A DNA stretch of 64,000 bases from positions 6,916,048-6,980,047 of the forward strand of contig NZ_CP012150.1 in the NCBI RefSeq assembly GCF_001187505.1, read 5' to 3'. This document shows, one piece after another, positions 27,379-38,482 of the stretch. The notes under the pieces are model-generated. The model worked only from the letters and a program-made list of their open reading frames with translations. It searched no databases and was not told the DNA's origin. Position 1 is the stretch's first letter. Each line of letters begins with the position of its first letter. Source of the stretch: Mycolicibacterium goodii (GTDB lineage Bacteria; Actinomycetota; Actinomycetes; Mycobacteriales; Mycobacteriaceae). The position numbers and the translations under genes were made by a program.

Positions 27379-27456
27379 CAGACGCTCCCTTCGTCATTCC
27401 GTAGCCCGCACATGCGAGCCGGACAGAATGACACAAGGCACCGACATGTGCCGCGG

Positions 27457-27609
27457 ATCGCGATCGTCACCCGGATCGAACGGACCTGCCATCGCCGCCG
27501 GCGCTAGCCGGACTCGGGCGATTGACCCCGATCGAATACGGAGCCAATCATGACCAAGCCGGCCAGCCCGGCCGCGAGACCGAAACTTCCACCCGATCAT
27601 CCAGCAGAC
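27457..27609 (+). mobile_element. Decayed right-end remnant of an IS3 element
   Basis: About 150 bp align by eye with the 3' end of the orfB of the element at 14464-15731 (15580-15731 there), including ATCGCGATCGTCACC, GGATCGAACG, ATCATGACCA and the final CAGCAGACC. The frame carries in-frame stops and indels. It abuts the 3' end of the large DUF1998 helicase gene (stop at 27619). Confidence 0.75.
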
Positions 27610-27618
27610 CTGGCGGTG

Positions 27619-30600
27619 TCATTTGAGGTATCTCCAGATCGAGATCGGGTTCCGACGAAACTCCCGTAGATCGTGAGTGGCAACGTACGCATATTTGCCT
27701 CGCGCCAGCTCGACGGCCGAGTGCTGTAATTTCGTGAAGAAGTGCTCTTCCTGCCTCCACAGCGGGTGGCACAGGACAACACACTTGTCCTCGCGAACAA
27801 CCGCGGGGACACCGTCGATCTCGATCTTCGACGAGCCGTTGAGAGCGTCCGCTGCAGCGTCCATCCATTCACCGCGTGCCGGGAGGGACCGGGATACTGT
27901 GAGTTGCTCCCCGACCACGAGTTCCAGAATATCGAGCGCCAAGCGCCAGTCGAGCAGTGCATGCCGCTGCGCATTGTTGTAGGAACGTAAGCAGTCTGGG
28001 CAGGACGTGTCGCAGTTCTCCGCGTGCTCTTTGCGCTCCCAGACCTCCCGAAGCTCGTCCAGAGCCTTCTTTAGCATGTTGGTGAACAGTTCTGTGCGGC
28101 CGAGCTCAACGGCGTAACCCGCACCATTCTCAGCCGTGTCTGCCAGGAACACCGCCGCGCCTACTTGGGTGCCCTGCTGGCTGCCGTCCTCCAGATATGT
28201 TGGCACGCGCAGAGGCAGAACGCCGGCAGTAATCTCGAGGGGGTCGAGGTCAAGGTACGCCTGCGCGGCTCGCTTCAGCGCCTCTGCAAAGGAGGTGTAA
28301 GCGGCGCGGCCCGAAGGGATGTCATGTAGCGCTACGGAGCCGGTCCCGATCTCCAGCCGTCTGGGGGTGATGAGGAGAGCATCTGTCACACGCACCTCAC
28401 CAATGGTTTTCATCGGGCTAGCGCCGGGTGGCGCGGTATCCGCCAGGACGGTGTTGTCTCCCTGTGGACGGAAGACGTAGCCGCGTCCAAAGTTGTCATT
28501 GATCGAGATGAGCTGACTCTGGGAGTAGAGCTCCAGACTGAGATTCATCGCCTCGTCCGCGCTTGTGGGTGCGCCGGCGGGAACCAGGCTCGGCGGTGAC
28601 ACGCTGCTCAGCACCTCTTGATCGTCGTCGAAGGCTCGTGGCTGATAGTTCGTGCGGAAACCCCGTGGCTCATACAACTCGATGCGCTGTTCGGGACTGC
28701 CGCACACCGAGCAGATCAAGTCCGAAGTGAGTTCCATGCGCTCACAGTTCCCGCAGCGCCCAACTATTCTCGGAGTACCCAGCGGGTCCACAGCTCGGAC
28801 GGTGTTGCCCATCGGCTTGTAGGCAGCGAATCCCGCCACCGTATGAACCAGTCCATCCTTAACCACCTCAGCTGACGGAGCGAAACTACGGACAGCCTGT
28901 TCGAGTGACCGATCGCTAATCGCATAATCCTGCATACCCGACCTGCTGGTGATCGAGCGTCCCCAGAGCGTTCTGACGCGTGTTGGGAAGCCGAACATCG
29001 GCACAACACCGTATCTGGCCAGCGCCGCGCTCAGCTCTGTGTCCGTTGAGTCCTTCTCTTTCTCGACAACCCAGTCGATTTGCGCGACAAGCTGCTGCCG
29101 AATGCTGTCCTTGAGCGCCTCAATTTGGTCGTGGGGCAATGGAGTATGCGCAGTGAGTCGATCCGCGATGGCGTCGACCTGATCAGCAACCGAAAGCCAT
29201 GCTGCGATCTCATCGCGGTAGCCAGCCCACTCGCTGATCTGCCCGAACGTCCCATGGTTACTGTTCGGGGTCCACTTGGGGCCCTGTCTCAGCGACGCGA
29301 ACGCTTCGAAGAGACATTCGCTCGCAACGACACGCTCGACGATGCGCCTCCTGCCCAAGTCCAGGAACGGCTGCGGAGGAACATCACCGGTGATCCGCTC
29401 CGGGCGGTTGAAGTAGTACTCGTCGTGAGTTCGGTCCCGGCAGATGGTGACCGCGTAACTCAGCACTTGGCCCGCGCGTCCCGCACGGCCGACGCGCTGT
29501 TGATAGTTGAACCGCTGGGGCGGCATATTGGCCATCAGCGTAGAGCGCAGCGACCCGATGTCGACGCCGACCTCCATGGTGGTCGTGACGGACAGAACAT
29601 CAAGTTCGTGCGTCAGTTCGTTCTCGGCAGGCGTGAACGCACCCTTGAACCATCTCTGGCGGTCACGTTGCACAGCAAGCGGTTTCGTCTGGCCAGTCAG
29701 CTCGGCGATGGCAAGCCGGCGTGGTTCTTGGTGTGCCAGCCAGGCGTAGTAGTCGGTCTCGTCAGTAGCCGGCATGACGGTCAAGTGCGGCGCGTGGCAC
29801 TGCCGATTGGCGCACACTCCGAGGCTCTCGTGGAGGTGGGCGAAGTTGCACCGTTTGCATCGCCAGATTCGGCCCTCACCTGGCTGGAACACCAGCGATG
29901 TGTCCACTGCGGTGGTGCGCAACAGCCAGCCGGCGACTGCACGCTGCAGCGCCTCACCGTTCATGATTGCATTCAGCTGATGCTGCAATTCACTGACGTC
30001 GATACTGTTTCGAGCGGCAACTGCTTCGATGAAGCGGCGGATTGCCGGCGGCGTCACCGCTGTTTCCTGCACGCCTGCGCGGCTGCTGCCTTCCGTCCTG
30101 CCCATTAGTCCGAGGACCCGCAGGACGCTGCCGACGAGTTGATACTGGGCTTCTTCTCCCAGCGGGCCGTCGACTGGTGCCCATCCATCGACGTGAACCA
30201 GCGCAATACCAACGGACTCAAGATCACGCCGCGCCCTGTCGAACGTCGCGTCGATAACCGAACCGCGGAGCGCAGACTTCAGCTTGGCCTGCCCTTGAAC
30301 CAGCGGCGGTGTCGGCCACAGACCCGAGCGCGGCGGCTCGAACGCCCGGTACCAAGGTGTTTGAGCGTTCGCGGAGTCCTCCAGCCACTGGTTGTCGGGA
30401 TCCGGGCCGCCAGGATTGGCGCCCAAAGAAACCAGGACGTCAGTCACTTTCTGGCACATGTCGGCGAAGCCAACCGTCTTGACACTGCCCAGCTTTACCA
30501 GCGCCTCGTCCAGCGCCGCCTTGTCAGCGTCATCGAGAGGCATGCCGTTCTTCTGCTTGAACCGTGCCATGGCGGCTTGTGCAAAGCCCTTCTCGGCCGC

Positions 30601-32880
30601 GCCGCCCGACGAATTGAAGACAATCGCATCCAGTTTGTCGTAGACGTCAGGGCCAGTGGAAATCTCTCGGCGCAGCACCTGACGCACCAAGTCACGATGA
30701 TGGTTCCGCGCTACGCCCGCGGCCGTCCGTGCCGCGTCGTCGCGGCTGTCGGTGAAGACGATGGTCTTCGCGTCGGCAACACCCTCAGTGCCAGACCGTC
30801 CCTCGGCAAGGGATCGGATCAGCTGCGACAGATACAACTGGGTGGCAGCCGCAGCACCCGAAGTGTGTGCCCTGATCGTCGACGAGACCTGGCCGGCACG
30901 GAAAGCGCCCTTACTCAGTGGGCTTCGAGGCGCGTAACCGCAAGCTGGGCAGCGGTCCGGCAGGCCCGGTATGCGGTCCTCGGCCCCCGCACCCTTGAAG
31001 CGCAGGGTCACCCCAGTGGGATTTGGCCCGTTGACGGTTGCCATTCCCAGCGCGGGGTTCCAGTTTGTGGGGGCGAATGCCAGCTCAATCTTGTCTTTAG
31101 TCCAGGTAGCGAGTTCAGCGGGAATCCCAGGCCGATACCACACGAATTCGTCTGCGGGCCGAAGAAAGACCGGCTTACCGCCCTGAGCCTCATTGATTGC
31201 GGTCGGTGACAGCAACACCTCGTTGCCCGTACGCGCCACCACGAACCCACCGAGGCTAATGTCACCGCATTCGTAGCAATACAAGAGCTCCAGCACTCGT
31301 GAGCCGCAGTCGATGCACGAGGTGACGGGGGTGTTATAGATGCGGCCAACGCGGCGATCCGGCCCCCGCTGAGCGACACCCTTGCACTGAGGGTTGCTGC
31401 ATGCCCACACGCCGCGCGGGACCCGCACGAATGCGTGTGCGCGCAGCGCGATCACCGGCTCCTGTGTTTTTTCGGTGTCGGCCGCAGCAAGTTGCTCTAG
31501 TACGGTCTCGAAAAGTGAGTCTGCCTCACCGCTGTCGGGGAACAAGCGACGCGCTATGACGTCGGCAGCAGTAGCCCGAAGCCGATCTTCCTCGGGATCG
31601 TGGCAATGCGCCGCTACTGCATGCGACAGCTCTGCTGGCGAGATTGTCCCAGCGCGAAGTGCATCCGGGTCGATTCGCGTCGGGGGATTGAGTGGGATCT
31701 GCTTGCCGGGTTGGATGGTGAAGCTCTCCCCCGCCAGTCCGAAAAATTCCTCGAGGTACTTCCGCCCGTCCGAGGAGTCGGTGAGCGACGCCGACGTGGC
31801 GATCGTCCTCAGCTGGGGACTGTCCGGCGTCAGTCCCAGCCGTCGAAGCAGCGCTCTCAGAATCATCGCAACTTCGCTGCCCTGCGTGCCACGGTACAGG
31901 TGGAGCTCATCCACCACGAGTGTGAACGCATTCCTGTCATCGCTCCGAAGCCAGCTGGCGGTCTGTTCGAACATCGGAGTCTCGATGTGGCGCATCATCA
32001 TCGTGTTGAGCATCGAGTAGTTGGTGACCAACACATCGGGCGCGTGACTAATCATGTCCCATCGGGTGAGCATCTCGCCCGATTTCGGGTCAGGAAACTG
32101 GCTGAGGTCGACATCCTGCCCGCGGTCACGGGCCTTCAGGAGTTCTTCGTATTGACGGCCATACCCGCGCAGGTCCGCGGCGGCCTCCGCCACCGCTGCC
32201 CGCGAGCGTGAGGCGGTGCCCATCGTATTGCCCGTGTATCTCCCGAACCAAATCGGATGGCGCGGGTCTTTGCCCCGCAATACGCGGACCGCGCGGCGCA
32301 AGCGAGTCATCTGGTCTTCGACCAGCGCGTTCGTCGGGTAAAGAATCAATCCCCGGATGCCTGGCTGCCGGGTTTCTGGGCCCCGCAGCGGTTTCCAACC
32401 GTCCTGAGCTTCCCACCACCAGTCTTCGGCGGGCTGTGGGGCCCAGGTCTTCGCTTCGGCCGCAATTCTCAACAGCAACGGGAGCAGGAAGGACTCGGTC
32501 TTACCGGACCCTGTGCCCGAGGTGACGACGATATTTCGCCCGTCGGATCGGCCATCGCGGAAATGGTGCAGTACCGACTTGGCTTGATGTTCACGCAACG
32601 CCAGGTCCTCGGGGGCAACCGAGGGGAACAACGCCGCACCGACCGCCGCCGTAACCTCGGCAGTCAGACCCGCCTCGCGGCCGACCTCCATCAGTTTCGC
32701 TGAGTTTGCGTAGGGAACGATCGGCTCAATCATCAGGCGGCCCAGAAGGGCACCCGGCAGCTCCAGCAGACGGCGCCGCTCCTCCATCACCGACTCGTCG
32801 TTGAGCCAGAATGCCGTGTCGAAATACCGCAGGTATGCGTCCCGGAGTCCTTCGGCGAGTGAAATCGGAGTTATAGTCAT
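27619..32880 (-). CDS. druE: DruE-like DUF1998 DEAD/DEAH-box helicase
   Basis: A 1753-residue SF2 helicase. Walker A SGTGSGKT is at 121-128, the DEAH-type box is DELHLYRG near 323, and the helicase C-terminal motif [10 protein letters not shown] is near 1100 with QQRVGRAGR after it. The C-terminal part is the DUF1998/MZB domain, with cysteine cluster [14 protein letters not shown] near 1625. Two further CxxC pairs lie mid-protein. Size and layout fit DruE of Druantia; DISARM splits these parts into two proteins. It follows the 1031-residue gene after 17 bp and shares its transcript. Role in blocking foreign DNA is known for Druantia and inferred here. Confidence 0.8.
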   Translation of the reverse strand: MTITPISLAEGLRDAYLRYFDTAFWLNDESVMEERRRLLELPGALLGRLMIEPIVPYANSAKLMEVGREAGLTAEVTAAVGAALFPSVAPEDLALREHQAKSVLHHFRDGRSDGRNIVVTSGTGSGKTESFLLPLLLRIAAEAKTWAPQPAEDWWWEAQDGWKPLRGPETRQPGIRGLILYPTNALVEDQMTRLRRAVRVLRGKDPRHPIWFGRYTGNTMGTASRSRAAVAEAAADLRGYGRQYEELLKARDRGQDVDLSQFPDPKSGEMLTRWDMISHAPDVLVTNYSMLNTMMMRHIETPMFEQTASWLRSDDRNAFTLVVDELHLYRGTQGSEVAMILRALLRRLGLTPDSPQLRTIATSASLTDSSDGRKYLEEFFGLAGESFTIQPGKQIPLNPPTRIDPDALRAGTISPAELSHAVAAHCHDPEEDRLRATAADVIARRLFPDSGEADSLFETVLEQLAAADTEKTQEPVIALRAHAFVRVPRGVWACSNPQCKGVAQRGPDRRVGRIYNTPVTSCIDCGSRVLELLYCYECGDISLGGFVVARTGNEVLLSPTAINEAQGGKPVFLRPADEFVWYRPGIPAELATWTKDKIELAFAPTNWNPALGMATVNGPNPTGVTLRFKGAGAEDRIPGLPDRCPACGYAPRSPLSKGAFRAGQVSSTIRAHTSGAAAATQLYLSQLIRSLAEGRSGTEGVADAKTIVFTDSRDDAARTAAGVARNHHRDLVRQVLRREISTGPDVYDKLDAIVFNSSGGAAEKGFAQAAMARFKQKNGMPLDDADKAALDEALVKLGSVKTVGFADMCQKVTDVLVSLGANPGGPDPDNQWLEDSANAQTPWYRAFEPPRSGLWPTPPLVQGQAKLKSALRGSVIDATFDRARRDLESVGIALVHVDGWAPVDGPLGEEAQYQLVGSVLRVLGLMGRTEGSSRAGVQETAVTPPAIRRFIEAVAARNSIDVSELQHQLNAIMNGEALQRAVAGWLLRTTAVDTSLVFQPGEGRIWRCKRCNFAHLHESLGVCANRQCHAPHLTVMPATDETDYYAWLAHQEPRRLAIAELTGQTKPLAVQRDRQRWFKGAFTPAENELTHELDVLSVTTTMEVGVDIGSLRSTLMANMPPQRFNYQQRVGRAGRAGQVLSYAVTICRDRTHDEYYFNRPERITGDVPPQPFLDLGRRRIVERVVASECLFEAFASLRQGPKWTPNSNHGTFGQISEWAGYRDEIAAWLSVADQVDAIADRLTAHTPLPHDQIEALKDSIRQQLVAQIDWVVEKEKDSTDTELSAALARYGVVPMFGFPTRVRTLWGRSITSRSGMQDYAISDRSLEQAVRSFAPSAEVVKDGLVHTVAGFAAYKPMGNTVRAVDPLGTPRIVGRCGNCERMELTSDLICSVCGSPEQRIELYEPRGFRTNYQPRAFDDDQEVLSSVSPPSLVPAGAPTSADEAMNLSLELYSQSQLISINDNFGRGYVFRPQGDNTVLADTAPPGASPMKTIGEVRVTDALLITPRRLEIGTGSVALHDIPSGRAAYTSFAEALKRAAQAYLDLDPLEITAGVLPLRVPTYLEDGSQQGTQVGAAVFLADTAENGAGYAVELGRTELFTNMLKKALDELREVWERKEHAENCDTSCPDCLRSYNNAQRHALLDWRLALDILELVVGEQLTVSRSLPARGEWMDAAADALNGSSKIEIDGVPAVVREDKCVVLCHPLWRQEEHFFTKLQHSAVELARGKYAYVATHDLREFRRNPISIWRYLK

Positions 32881-32897
32881 TTGTGTTCAAAGCCTCT

Positions 32898-35800
32898 TTA
32901 GGTCGAAAGTAGAGTGACAAGAAGATCGGCGGATGGCCGGTCAATAGCCCTGTATACGAGGCACTTTCGTTTCCGGCCTTTCAATGGTACGTCTCTCGGG
33001 ACTGGGAGATGGCCCGCCATTGCGGCAGCCGCACGCCCGAACAGACCCGGGAGGTCGCACCCTTGCGGCACTATGACCAGTTCGGGCTTCTCGTGGTAGC
33101 TGACCAGCGACTTGCCGCGACCATTGGCGGCAAGATGTTTGACGAGGTGCACGGGTGCGATCGCGGCTGTGCCGTTATCAACGTCCGCGTCCGAACGGTA
33201 GATGTAGATGGTTTCGAAGCCACGACGGATGCGGTAAGCGCCGCTCTTGTGAACGTCACTTGTTGGCACCCAGCAAGCTGACGCAAGATCGAATCGCGCT
33301 GCGGTCTGGAAGCCGGGCATGGTGATCCTGGGCATTGCGGCACCCACCTCCGACAGCCTCGGCAGCGCCTGGAGAATCGACCAGCCGGCCTGCACGGCGA
33401 CGGCGACCGGGGAATCGAGTGCGAACTCCTCGGCCGTCTCGCCAGCCACACCCCTCAGAATCGTGGTCTCAAGATTTCCCGCCGACCGATGTCGGACCAG
33501 TTCTCCACCGCTTGCCGCCGCGAACTCCTTGAGGTCTCTGCGCAATGTGGACGGCCAGAACCCAGTCAGACGAAACGCACCGTCGGCCCGCTGACTGAGA
33601 CACGACGGAGAAATTTCCCAGCGGGTCGGGTGCCATGTTGTATCGCGTTCGATTGAAACATGTCCCAGCGCTTCCATCGCACGAATGAAGTTGTCGACGA
33701 ACAGTGCGGAACCTTCGAGCTGCATCGCAATTGACTGCAGCGAGCTGATGGGCCCCCCGCCTAGATGCATCAGGGCATCCAGTGCCGCGCCCCAGTTGAC
33801 ATCGTGGTCGTGGACGTCCTGCAGATCTTCGACTCGAACTGTGGGCGCATCGTCCACAGCCTGTTGCGCACCGGCACGGCGCTGTCCATTTTTGGGAAGC
33901 CAGCCGGGATACCGTTTCACCAATCCACACGAAGTGCATTCGCCCTGTATGAATTTGGGTGCCCACCCTCCGAGTGCTGGGGGGAGCTGGATACGGTGGG
34001 CTCCAGTGACGACGCACGACTTGGGGTCTGGGCTGCCGATCTCGACCTTTTGGGTCGAAACAGCGACCTTGGGCTCACTCCAGGTGATCTTCGCGGTCGC
34101 ACTTTCCGAAGGAGCTACATCTGAAGTGCCTTCTGCAGCAAGGCCGTCGACGAAACGATTGCCGTGATCGTTCTCACTCGCCGTCATCACGCCAAGCGGG
34201 TTGCCGAGGGAATAGACTAGCCTCGGCGCATCGTCCCATTGAGCGTCGACGTTGTTGCTTGAGCGCAGTCGTATGGTCGCCTGCTGAACCGGTGTGGTCT
34301 TGGTACCGCAGTACAGGGCGACCTGGTAATCGTCTTCTGGGAGTGAGAGCTCATCCAGGGAAATCACCAAAGCACCTGAATCCGAGGTGCATTCGGCAAT
34401 CATCTCTTCACCCAAGGCCCCGCTCAGTATGACTTTGAGGCGAGTGTCGCTCTGCGCTGTCGCACGAATCTCCGGCGGGCTCAGGCTCGACCACTTCCGG
34501 ATCCTAGATGGGATTCGCAACCCTCCCGCGATCGTGAGTTGATTGCGGGCCATCGGGACGAGTTCGTTGAACCTGGTGGATACCGACGGCGCGCCAAACA
34601 GCTGCACGTCAGTGAAGAGCACCCATCCCTCAGGGAGGCCCGAGATGGAATCCACTTTCCTGTACCCGGGACGCGCGAACTGCCGAAGGATGCCTTCAAC
34701 CTCTTCCACGGCTCCGGCGGCCAACTTGCTTGTGCCAGCGCTCCGTACTAGCAACAGCGCGTCGACACCGAGCTGTAGCCGTTCCGCCTCGACGAACGCC
34801 GACTGCAGCTCGTCATAGATGAGCGGCATCACCATTCGAGGGGGATGGCGATAGCTCTGCCCTTGATCGTCGCCCGCGTGGCGGATCTGGACGACACCCT
34901 CCAGCATCGAACGAAAGTCGATCACCTCGGTGTAAGCCGTTCGCCAGAGCCCGGCCGTGCCGGGCGCGAATCCCAGCGGGAGCCACGTCCCGTTGACTGC
35001 GCGAACCTCCATGGAGCCATCCATGTCGCTTTTGTACGGGCGTAGCCCTAGAAAGAGATCCAGGGATTCCCCTAGGAAACCGCTCCGCAGGTTCGCCACC
35101 ACTAGAGCACGGGCGCCGACCGAACTCGAAGTCACTGCGATCTCTGAGCCGAATGTGCCGTCCCAGTTCGCCAACTCGACTGCAGCGATGGACGCGAGCC
35201 GCTCGTGGGACTCCTGCTGAGCCCACAATTTGCGTAGGTTGGCTGTCGCCGATGTCCCCTCGGTGGTCAGCCAGGCATCCAGATACTGGATCAGATCCTC
35301 TGGAGCCAACCGCATACCCGCGCTCAGACCGTACTGGACGAACATCGACGGAAACTTGCGCCGGTCGTGATGGCGGACGAGTGCCTGCGACATCGGCAGA
35401 CCGACGAAGCGATAGTTGAGCGCATATGCCGTCGGCAGGCCCCGAATGCCGTCGAGGTCTTCGAGCCACCGATTCAGGCAGCGCCATAAGTACTCCGCAT
35501 GCCGCGAGTACTGATTCCGCAGCGAATTGTCACTGTCTGGTAGCTGCAACAAGCGGGCCAGCCGCGCATAGTAGGCATTGGCTGCAAGGTCCTCGTCGGT
35601 GCCCATTTCCTCTGCCGCCAGCACCGTGACTGCGAGGAACGCCAGGCACGGAGGCGGCTCCTCACTCGGTTTCTTCAGGTTACGTACTGCCCATCCCCGA
35701 GTACGAGCGTCCAATATCTGCAGCGAGAACTTGCCGCCCATCCCGACCGTGACCGCGCGAACGACACGTGCAAGCTCCGCAGCAATGTTCGAGCCGGAGT

Positions 35801-35993
35801 ACCCGGCCGCCGCGGCGATCTTCTCAAGCTCCTCGTCCTCCAGGTCCATATAAGCAGGCTCTGGACTTTCGGCGGCAGGGTAGATTACATCGGCTATGGC
35901 GTGGTTCCACAAAAGGTACTGCGACCAGGCCTTAGTTACGCTGCCGACGGCATACACCGCGCCGCCCACATTTCGCTGAGCTTCGACCGCCAT
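32898..35993 (-). CDS. Large partner of the DUF1998 helicase (DruH-like candidate)
   Basis: A 1031-residue protein without a recognised catalytic motif. The N-terminal 300 residues are helical (QYLLWNHAIADVIYPAAES). The centre is beta-rich (LTIAGGLRIPSRIRKWSSL). A CTSCG pair near residue 690 may be part of a zinc site. The C-terminus ends in RKRKCLVYRAIDRPSADLL. ATG at 35993 is chosen because GAGGGGG lies 7 bp upstream; 85 codons of open frame before it look non-coding and overlap the divergent promoter. Size and position next to the DruE-like gene match DruH of type III Druantia, but similarity could not be tested. Confidence 0.7.
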   Translation of the reverse strand: MAVEAQRNVGGAVYAVGSVTKAWSQYLLWNHAIADVIYPAAESPEPAYMDLEDEELEKIAAAAGYSGSNIAAELARVVRAVTVGMGGKFSLQILDARTRGWAVRNLKKPSEEPPPCLAFLAVTVLAAEEMGTDEDLAANAYYARLARLLQLPDSDNSLRNQYSRHAEYLWRCLNRWLEDLDGIRGLPTAYALNYRFVGLPMSQALVRHHDRRKFPSMFVQYGLSAGMRLAPEDLIQYLDAWLTTEGTSATANLRKLWAQQESHERLASIAAVELANWDGTFGSEIAVTSSSVGARALVVANLRSGFLGESLDLFLGLRPYKSDMDGSMEVRAVNGTWLPLGFAPGTAGLWRTAYTEVIDFRSMLEGVVQIRHAGDDQGQSYRHPPRMVMPLIYDELQSAFVEAERLQLGVDALLLVRSAGTSKLAAGAVEEVEGILRQFARPGYRKVDSISGLPEGWVLFTDVQLFGAPSVSTRFNELVPMARNQLTIAGGLRIPSRIRKWSSLSPPEIRATAQSDTRLKVILSGALGEEMIAECTSDSGALVISLDELSLPEDDYQVALYCGTKTTPVQQATIRLRSSNNVDAQWDDAPRLVYSLGNPLGVMTASENDHGNRFVDGLAAEGTSDVAPSESATAKITWSEPKVAVSTQKVEIGSPDPKSCVVTGAHRIQLPPALGGWAPKFIQGECTSCGLVKRYPGWLPKNGQRRAGAQQAVDDAPTVRVEDLQDVHDHDVNWGAALDALMHLGGGPISSLQSIAMQLEGSALFVDNFIRAMEALGHVSIERDTTWHPTRWEISPSCLSQRADGAFRLTGFWPSTLRRDLKEFAAASGGELVRHRSAGNLETTILRGVAGETAEEFALDSPVAVAVQAGWSILQALPRLSEVGAAMPRITMPGFQTAARFDLASACWVPTSDVHKSGAYRIRRGFETIYIYRSDADVDNGTAAIAPVHLVKHLAANGRGKSLVSYHEKPELVIVPQGCDLPGLFGRAAAAMAGHLPVPRDVPLKGRKRKCLVYRAIDRPSADLLVTLLST

Positions 35994-36155
35994 CCCGAAC
36001 CCCCTCGTCGAACGAGTGAACTTTGGCAAAGCGTAATTTACCCATGCGACATAACGTGACTTTTTCACCTTGGCCCGCGAACTGCCTGGCAGAGGTGGTT
36101 CACCGGCGACGTCAGGACGATCGCTTGGGGCCCGCTCACGTCTATTGAGTCGGGT

Positions 36156-36161
36156 TAGAGT
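36156..36161 (+). promoter_or_regulatory. -10 box TAGAGT for leaderless transcription of the NaeI-type gene
   Basis: TAGAGT fits TANNNT and is 7 bp before GTG at 36169, the same spacing as at 4304-4317. This supports the GTG start and a transcript without a 5' leader. It lies in the divergent region shared with the helicase operon. Confidence 0.5.
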
Positions 36162-36168
36162 CCCGCTT

Positions 36169-37095
36169 GTGGACATCAGCCAACCGGACAATGCCCGCGA
36201 CGAAGTCGCTGCGACCGTGCTCCAACTGGACCCTGACGGACAACGCACCGGCGCCGCCTTACGCCGAACGTTCGACCAGCTTTACGACGGCGGACGCACC
36301 GGCCGATATAAGTGGAGCCAACTTTACAAGACCGAGAAGACCCATTTCGGCACCCTGATCGAAATCAATCTCCAACGCGAGTTCGAATTCGCCGACGGGG
36401 TAAAACTTGACTACCGCATCGCTGGGCACGAAGTGGATGCGAAGTACAGCCAGACAATATGGGCGTGGATGCTACCGCCGGAGGCAGTCGGCGAGTTGTG
36501 CCTGGTTTTGTCCGCGAGCGATGAGGACAGCCAATTCTCAATGGGTGTCGTCCGGGCTGCAGCAGACCTTCTCAATCTCGGAAACAACCGCGATTCCAAG
36601 AAAACGCTGTCCGCAGCCGGACGAGAGTCGGTGGTCTGGCTGTACCGCGACCATCCGATGCCACCCAATGTTCTGCTCCAGTTGCCCGAGGACGATGTCA
36701 ATGCGATTTTTGCGCTGCGGTCGGGGCAACAGAAAGTCAACGAGCTATTCCGCAGAGCGACCGGTCTTCTCGTAAGCCGAGCAGCGGTCGAAACAGTTGC
36801 ACAGCAACTTGACCCCATGAAACGAGTTCGAGCCAACGGCGGCGCCCGTCAGCATCTTGCACCGGAAGGGTTAGCAATCTTCGGTGGCGACTACCTATGG
36901 CAGCGCGAAGCCGCGGAGGCACTGGGATTACCCGTACCGTCGCACGGTCAGTTCGTAAGCGCCTACCTGAGGTCGGTGGATTCGGGGACGCAGATGCGGG
37001 GTGTCCGATGGGCCCTCGCGGACCCAGAAACGGCCACCCCGATCCCTCCGTCGATGTACACGGCCGGACCATCAGCCCACTTGTCGGAGGTCTGA
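36169..37095 (+). CDS. NaeI-type type II restriction endonuclease
   Basis: A 308-residue endonuclease, close to the 317 of NaeI. The catalytic core D-x8-D-x-K is LDYRIAGHEVDAK (D81, D90, K92), matching NaeI D86, D95 and K97 with constant offset; E65 matches E70. DQLYDG keeps the Leu (L38) that in NaeI (L43) replaces the lysine of the ligase KxDG motif. The C-terminal half carries the effector-site-like RVRANGGARQHLAPEGLAI. It precedes the C5 methyltransferase by 91 bp. NaeI cuts GCCGGC after binding two sites; the specificity here is inferred only. Confidence 0.88.
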   Translation: MDISQPDNARDEVAATVLQLDPDGQRTGAALRRTFDQLYDGGRTGRYKWSQLYKTEKTHFGTLIEINLQREFEFADGVKLDYRIAGHEVDAKYSQTIWAWMLPPEAVGELCLVLSASDEDSQFSMGVVRAAADLLNLGNNRDSKKTLSAAGRESVVWLYRDHPMPPNVLLQLPEDDVNAIFALRSGQQKVNELFRRATGLLVSRAAVETVAQQLDPMKRVRANGGARQHLAPEGLAIFGGDYLWQREAAEALGLPVPSHGQFVSAYLRSVDSGTQMRGVRWALADPETATPIPPSMYTAGPSAHLSEV

Positions 37096-37186
37096 GTCAA
37101 GATGTCGTCAGCGCTAGGGCGTGGCACCAAGTAACCGCGTCGGCAACTGGCAAGATGACACGAAAGTCCGCGAGGGGGAGCAGCAG

Positions 37187-38482
37187 ATGACCGACCTTAG
37201 CGTCGTTGAGATCTGTGCTGGTGCTGGCGGCCAGTCCCTCGGTCTGCACTTGGCGGGATTCCGACATCGGCTGGCCATAGAACTCGACACCGACGCCGCG
37301 GACACCCTGCGCCGCAATCTCACACGGCTGGCGAAGAAGGCCGGTGATCCCCCGCCCGAGATCGCTGTTGGCGATGTTGCGGCCGACGCTGTCTGGCGGC
37401 CTGAGGATTACAAGGGCGTGTCCCTACTCGCCGGTGGTGTCCCCTGCCCGCCGTTCTCGATCGCGGGCCAGCAGAAAGGCGCCACCGACGAGCGGGATCT
37501 GTTCGCGTGGTCAGTGGAGGCCGCCGGACGCATGATGCCCGACGCGGTTCTGCTGGAGAACGTGAGAGGGCTGTCGATGCCCCGGTTCGCCGGCTACCGG
37601 CAAGCTGTCCTCGATCGCTTTGCTGAGCTGGGCTACCGGGCTGACTGGCGGCTCCTCGAAGCGAAAGATTACGGAGTCCCGCAGCTTCGCCCTCGCTTCA
37701 TTCTCGTGGCCTTGCGCGAAGAGTTCGCTCCCTATTTCTGCTGGCCAGAAGCCACGCCGTCAGCTCAGACAGTCGGCACTGCACTGTACGACCTCATGGC
37801 TGCAAACGGCTGGCCAGGGGCGGAGGCGTGGTCAGAGCGAGCGAACCGGGTCGCACCTACGATCGTCGGCGGTTCAAAGAAGCATGGAGGACCGGACCTC
37901 GGTCCTACACGGGCCAAGCGCGAATGGCGACAGATCGGTGTCGATGGCCTCGGCATCGCTGACTCGGCGCCCGGGCCTGAGCATCCGGTGAGCCACGTCC
38001 CGAAACTGACTAATGCGATGGTGGCACGCCTGCAGGGCTGGTCTGGCCCGGCTTTCAAGTGGGATTTCGGTGAGCGCAAAGGGAAGAAGACCACTACTTA
38101 TAGGCAGATCGGTAATGCATTTCCTCCCCCAATGGCTCGCGCCATCGGCGCATCGATCGCAGCCGCCCTCCGCAAGGAGGGCGAGGCGAACGGAACTCAT
38201 GGTACGGCGGAAACCTTCCACGATGAGGTGTACCGCGTTCTGAAAGAAAAGGGTTCCTTCATGTCGGTCGCCGGCATAGGTCGTGCTTTGGGCGGGTCAA
38301 TAAGCCGGAAGGAAATTGAGCGGCGGATCGAATTCATAAAACGCGATTTCGAAGTAGAAGAACGCAGTCGTGCAGGCGCGCCAACCTACAAACTGGGGCC
38401 GTGGCGGGCATTCCGTGGGCAGGACGACCACGAGCGGCACCTCGTATTTGCCGAGCGAAAACTTCGGTCGCGCGTCAGCTGA
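37187..38482 (+). CDS. DNA cytosine-C5 methyltransferase (M.NaeI-like)
   Basis: A 431-residue enzyme making 5-methylcytosine to protect host DNA from the upstream endonuclease. Motif I is ICAGAGGQSLGLHLAGF, motif IV is GGVPCPPFS with catalytic Cys 87, motif VI is LENVRG, motif VIII is QLRPRFILV and motif X is YRQIGNAFPPPMARAIG. About 90 residues after motif X form a winged-helix-like extension (SVAGIGRALGGSISRKEIER), not needed in minimal enzymes. ATG at 37187 is chosen for the GAGGGGGAG upstream and because motif I begins 6 residues later. Confidence 0.93.
   Translation: MTDLSVVEICAGAGGQSLGLHLAGFRHRLAIELDTDAADTLRRNLTRLAKKAGDPPPEIAVGDVAADAVWRPEDYKGVSLLAGGVPCPPFSIAGQQKGATDERDLFAWSVEAAGRMMPDAVLLENVRGLSMPRFAGYRQAVLDRFAELGYRADWRLLEAKDYGVPQLRPRFILVALREEFAPYFCWPEATPSAQTVGTALYDLMAANGWPGAEAWSERANRVAPTIVGGSKKHGGPDLGPTRAKREWRQIGVDGLGIADSAPGPEHPVSHVPKLTNAMVARLQGWSGPAFKWDFGERKGKKTTTYRQIGNAFPPPMARAIGASIAAALRKEGEANGTHGTAETFHDEVYRVLKEKGSFMSVAGIGRALGGSISRKEIERRIEFIKRDFEVEERSRAGAPTYKLGPWRAFRGQDDHERHLVFAERKLRSRVS

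Noticed and set aside
27619..35993. DISARM (DrmA/DrmB) for the DUF1998 helicase locus
   Set aside because: DISARM splits helicase and DUF1998 into two proteins and has a PLD protein DrmC; here both parts are in one 1753-residue protein and no PLD motif (HxK) was seen. Druantia fits better.
35994..36248. An 85-residue N-terminal extension of the 1031-residue protein
   Set aside because: It overlaps the divergent start and -10 box of the NaeI-type gene, is compositionally poor, and a strong GAGGGGG site precedes the ATG at 35993.
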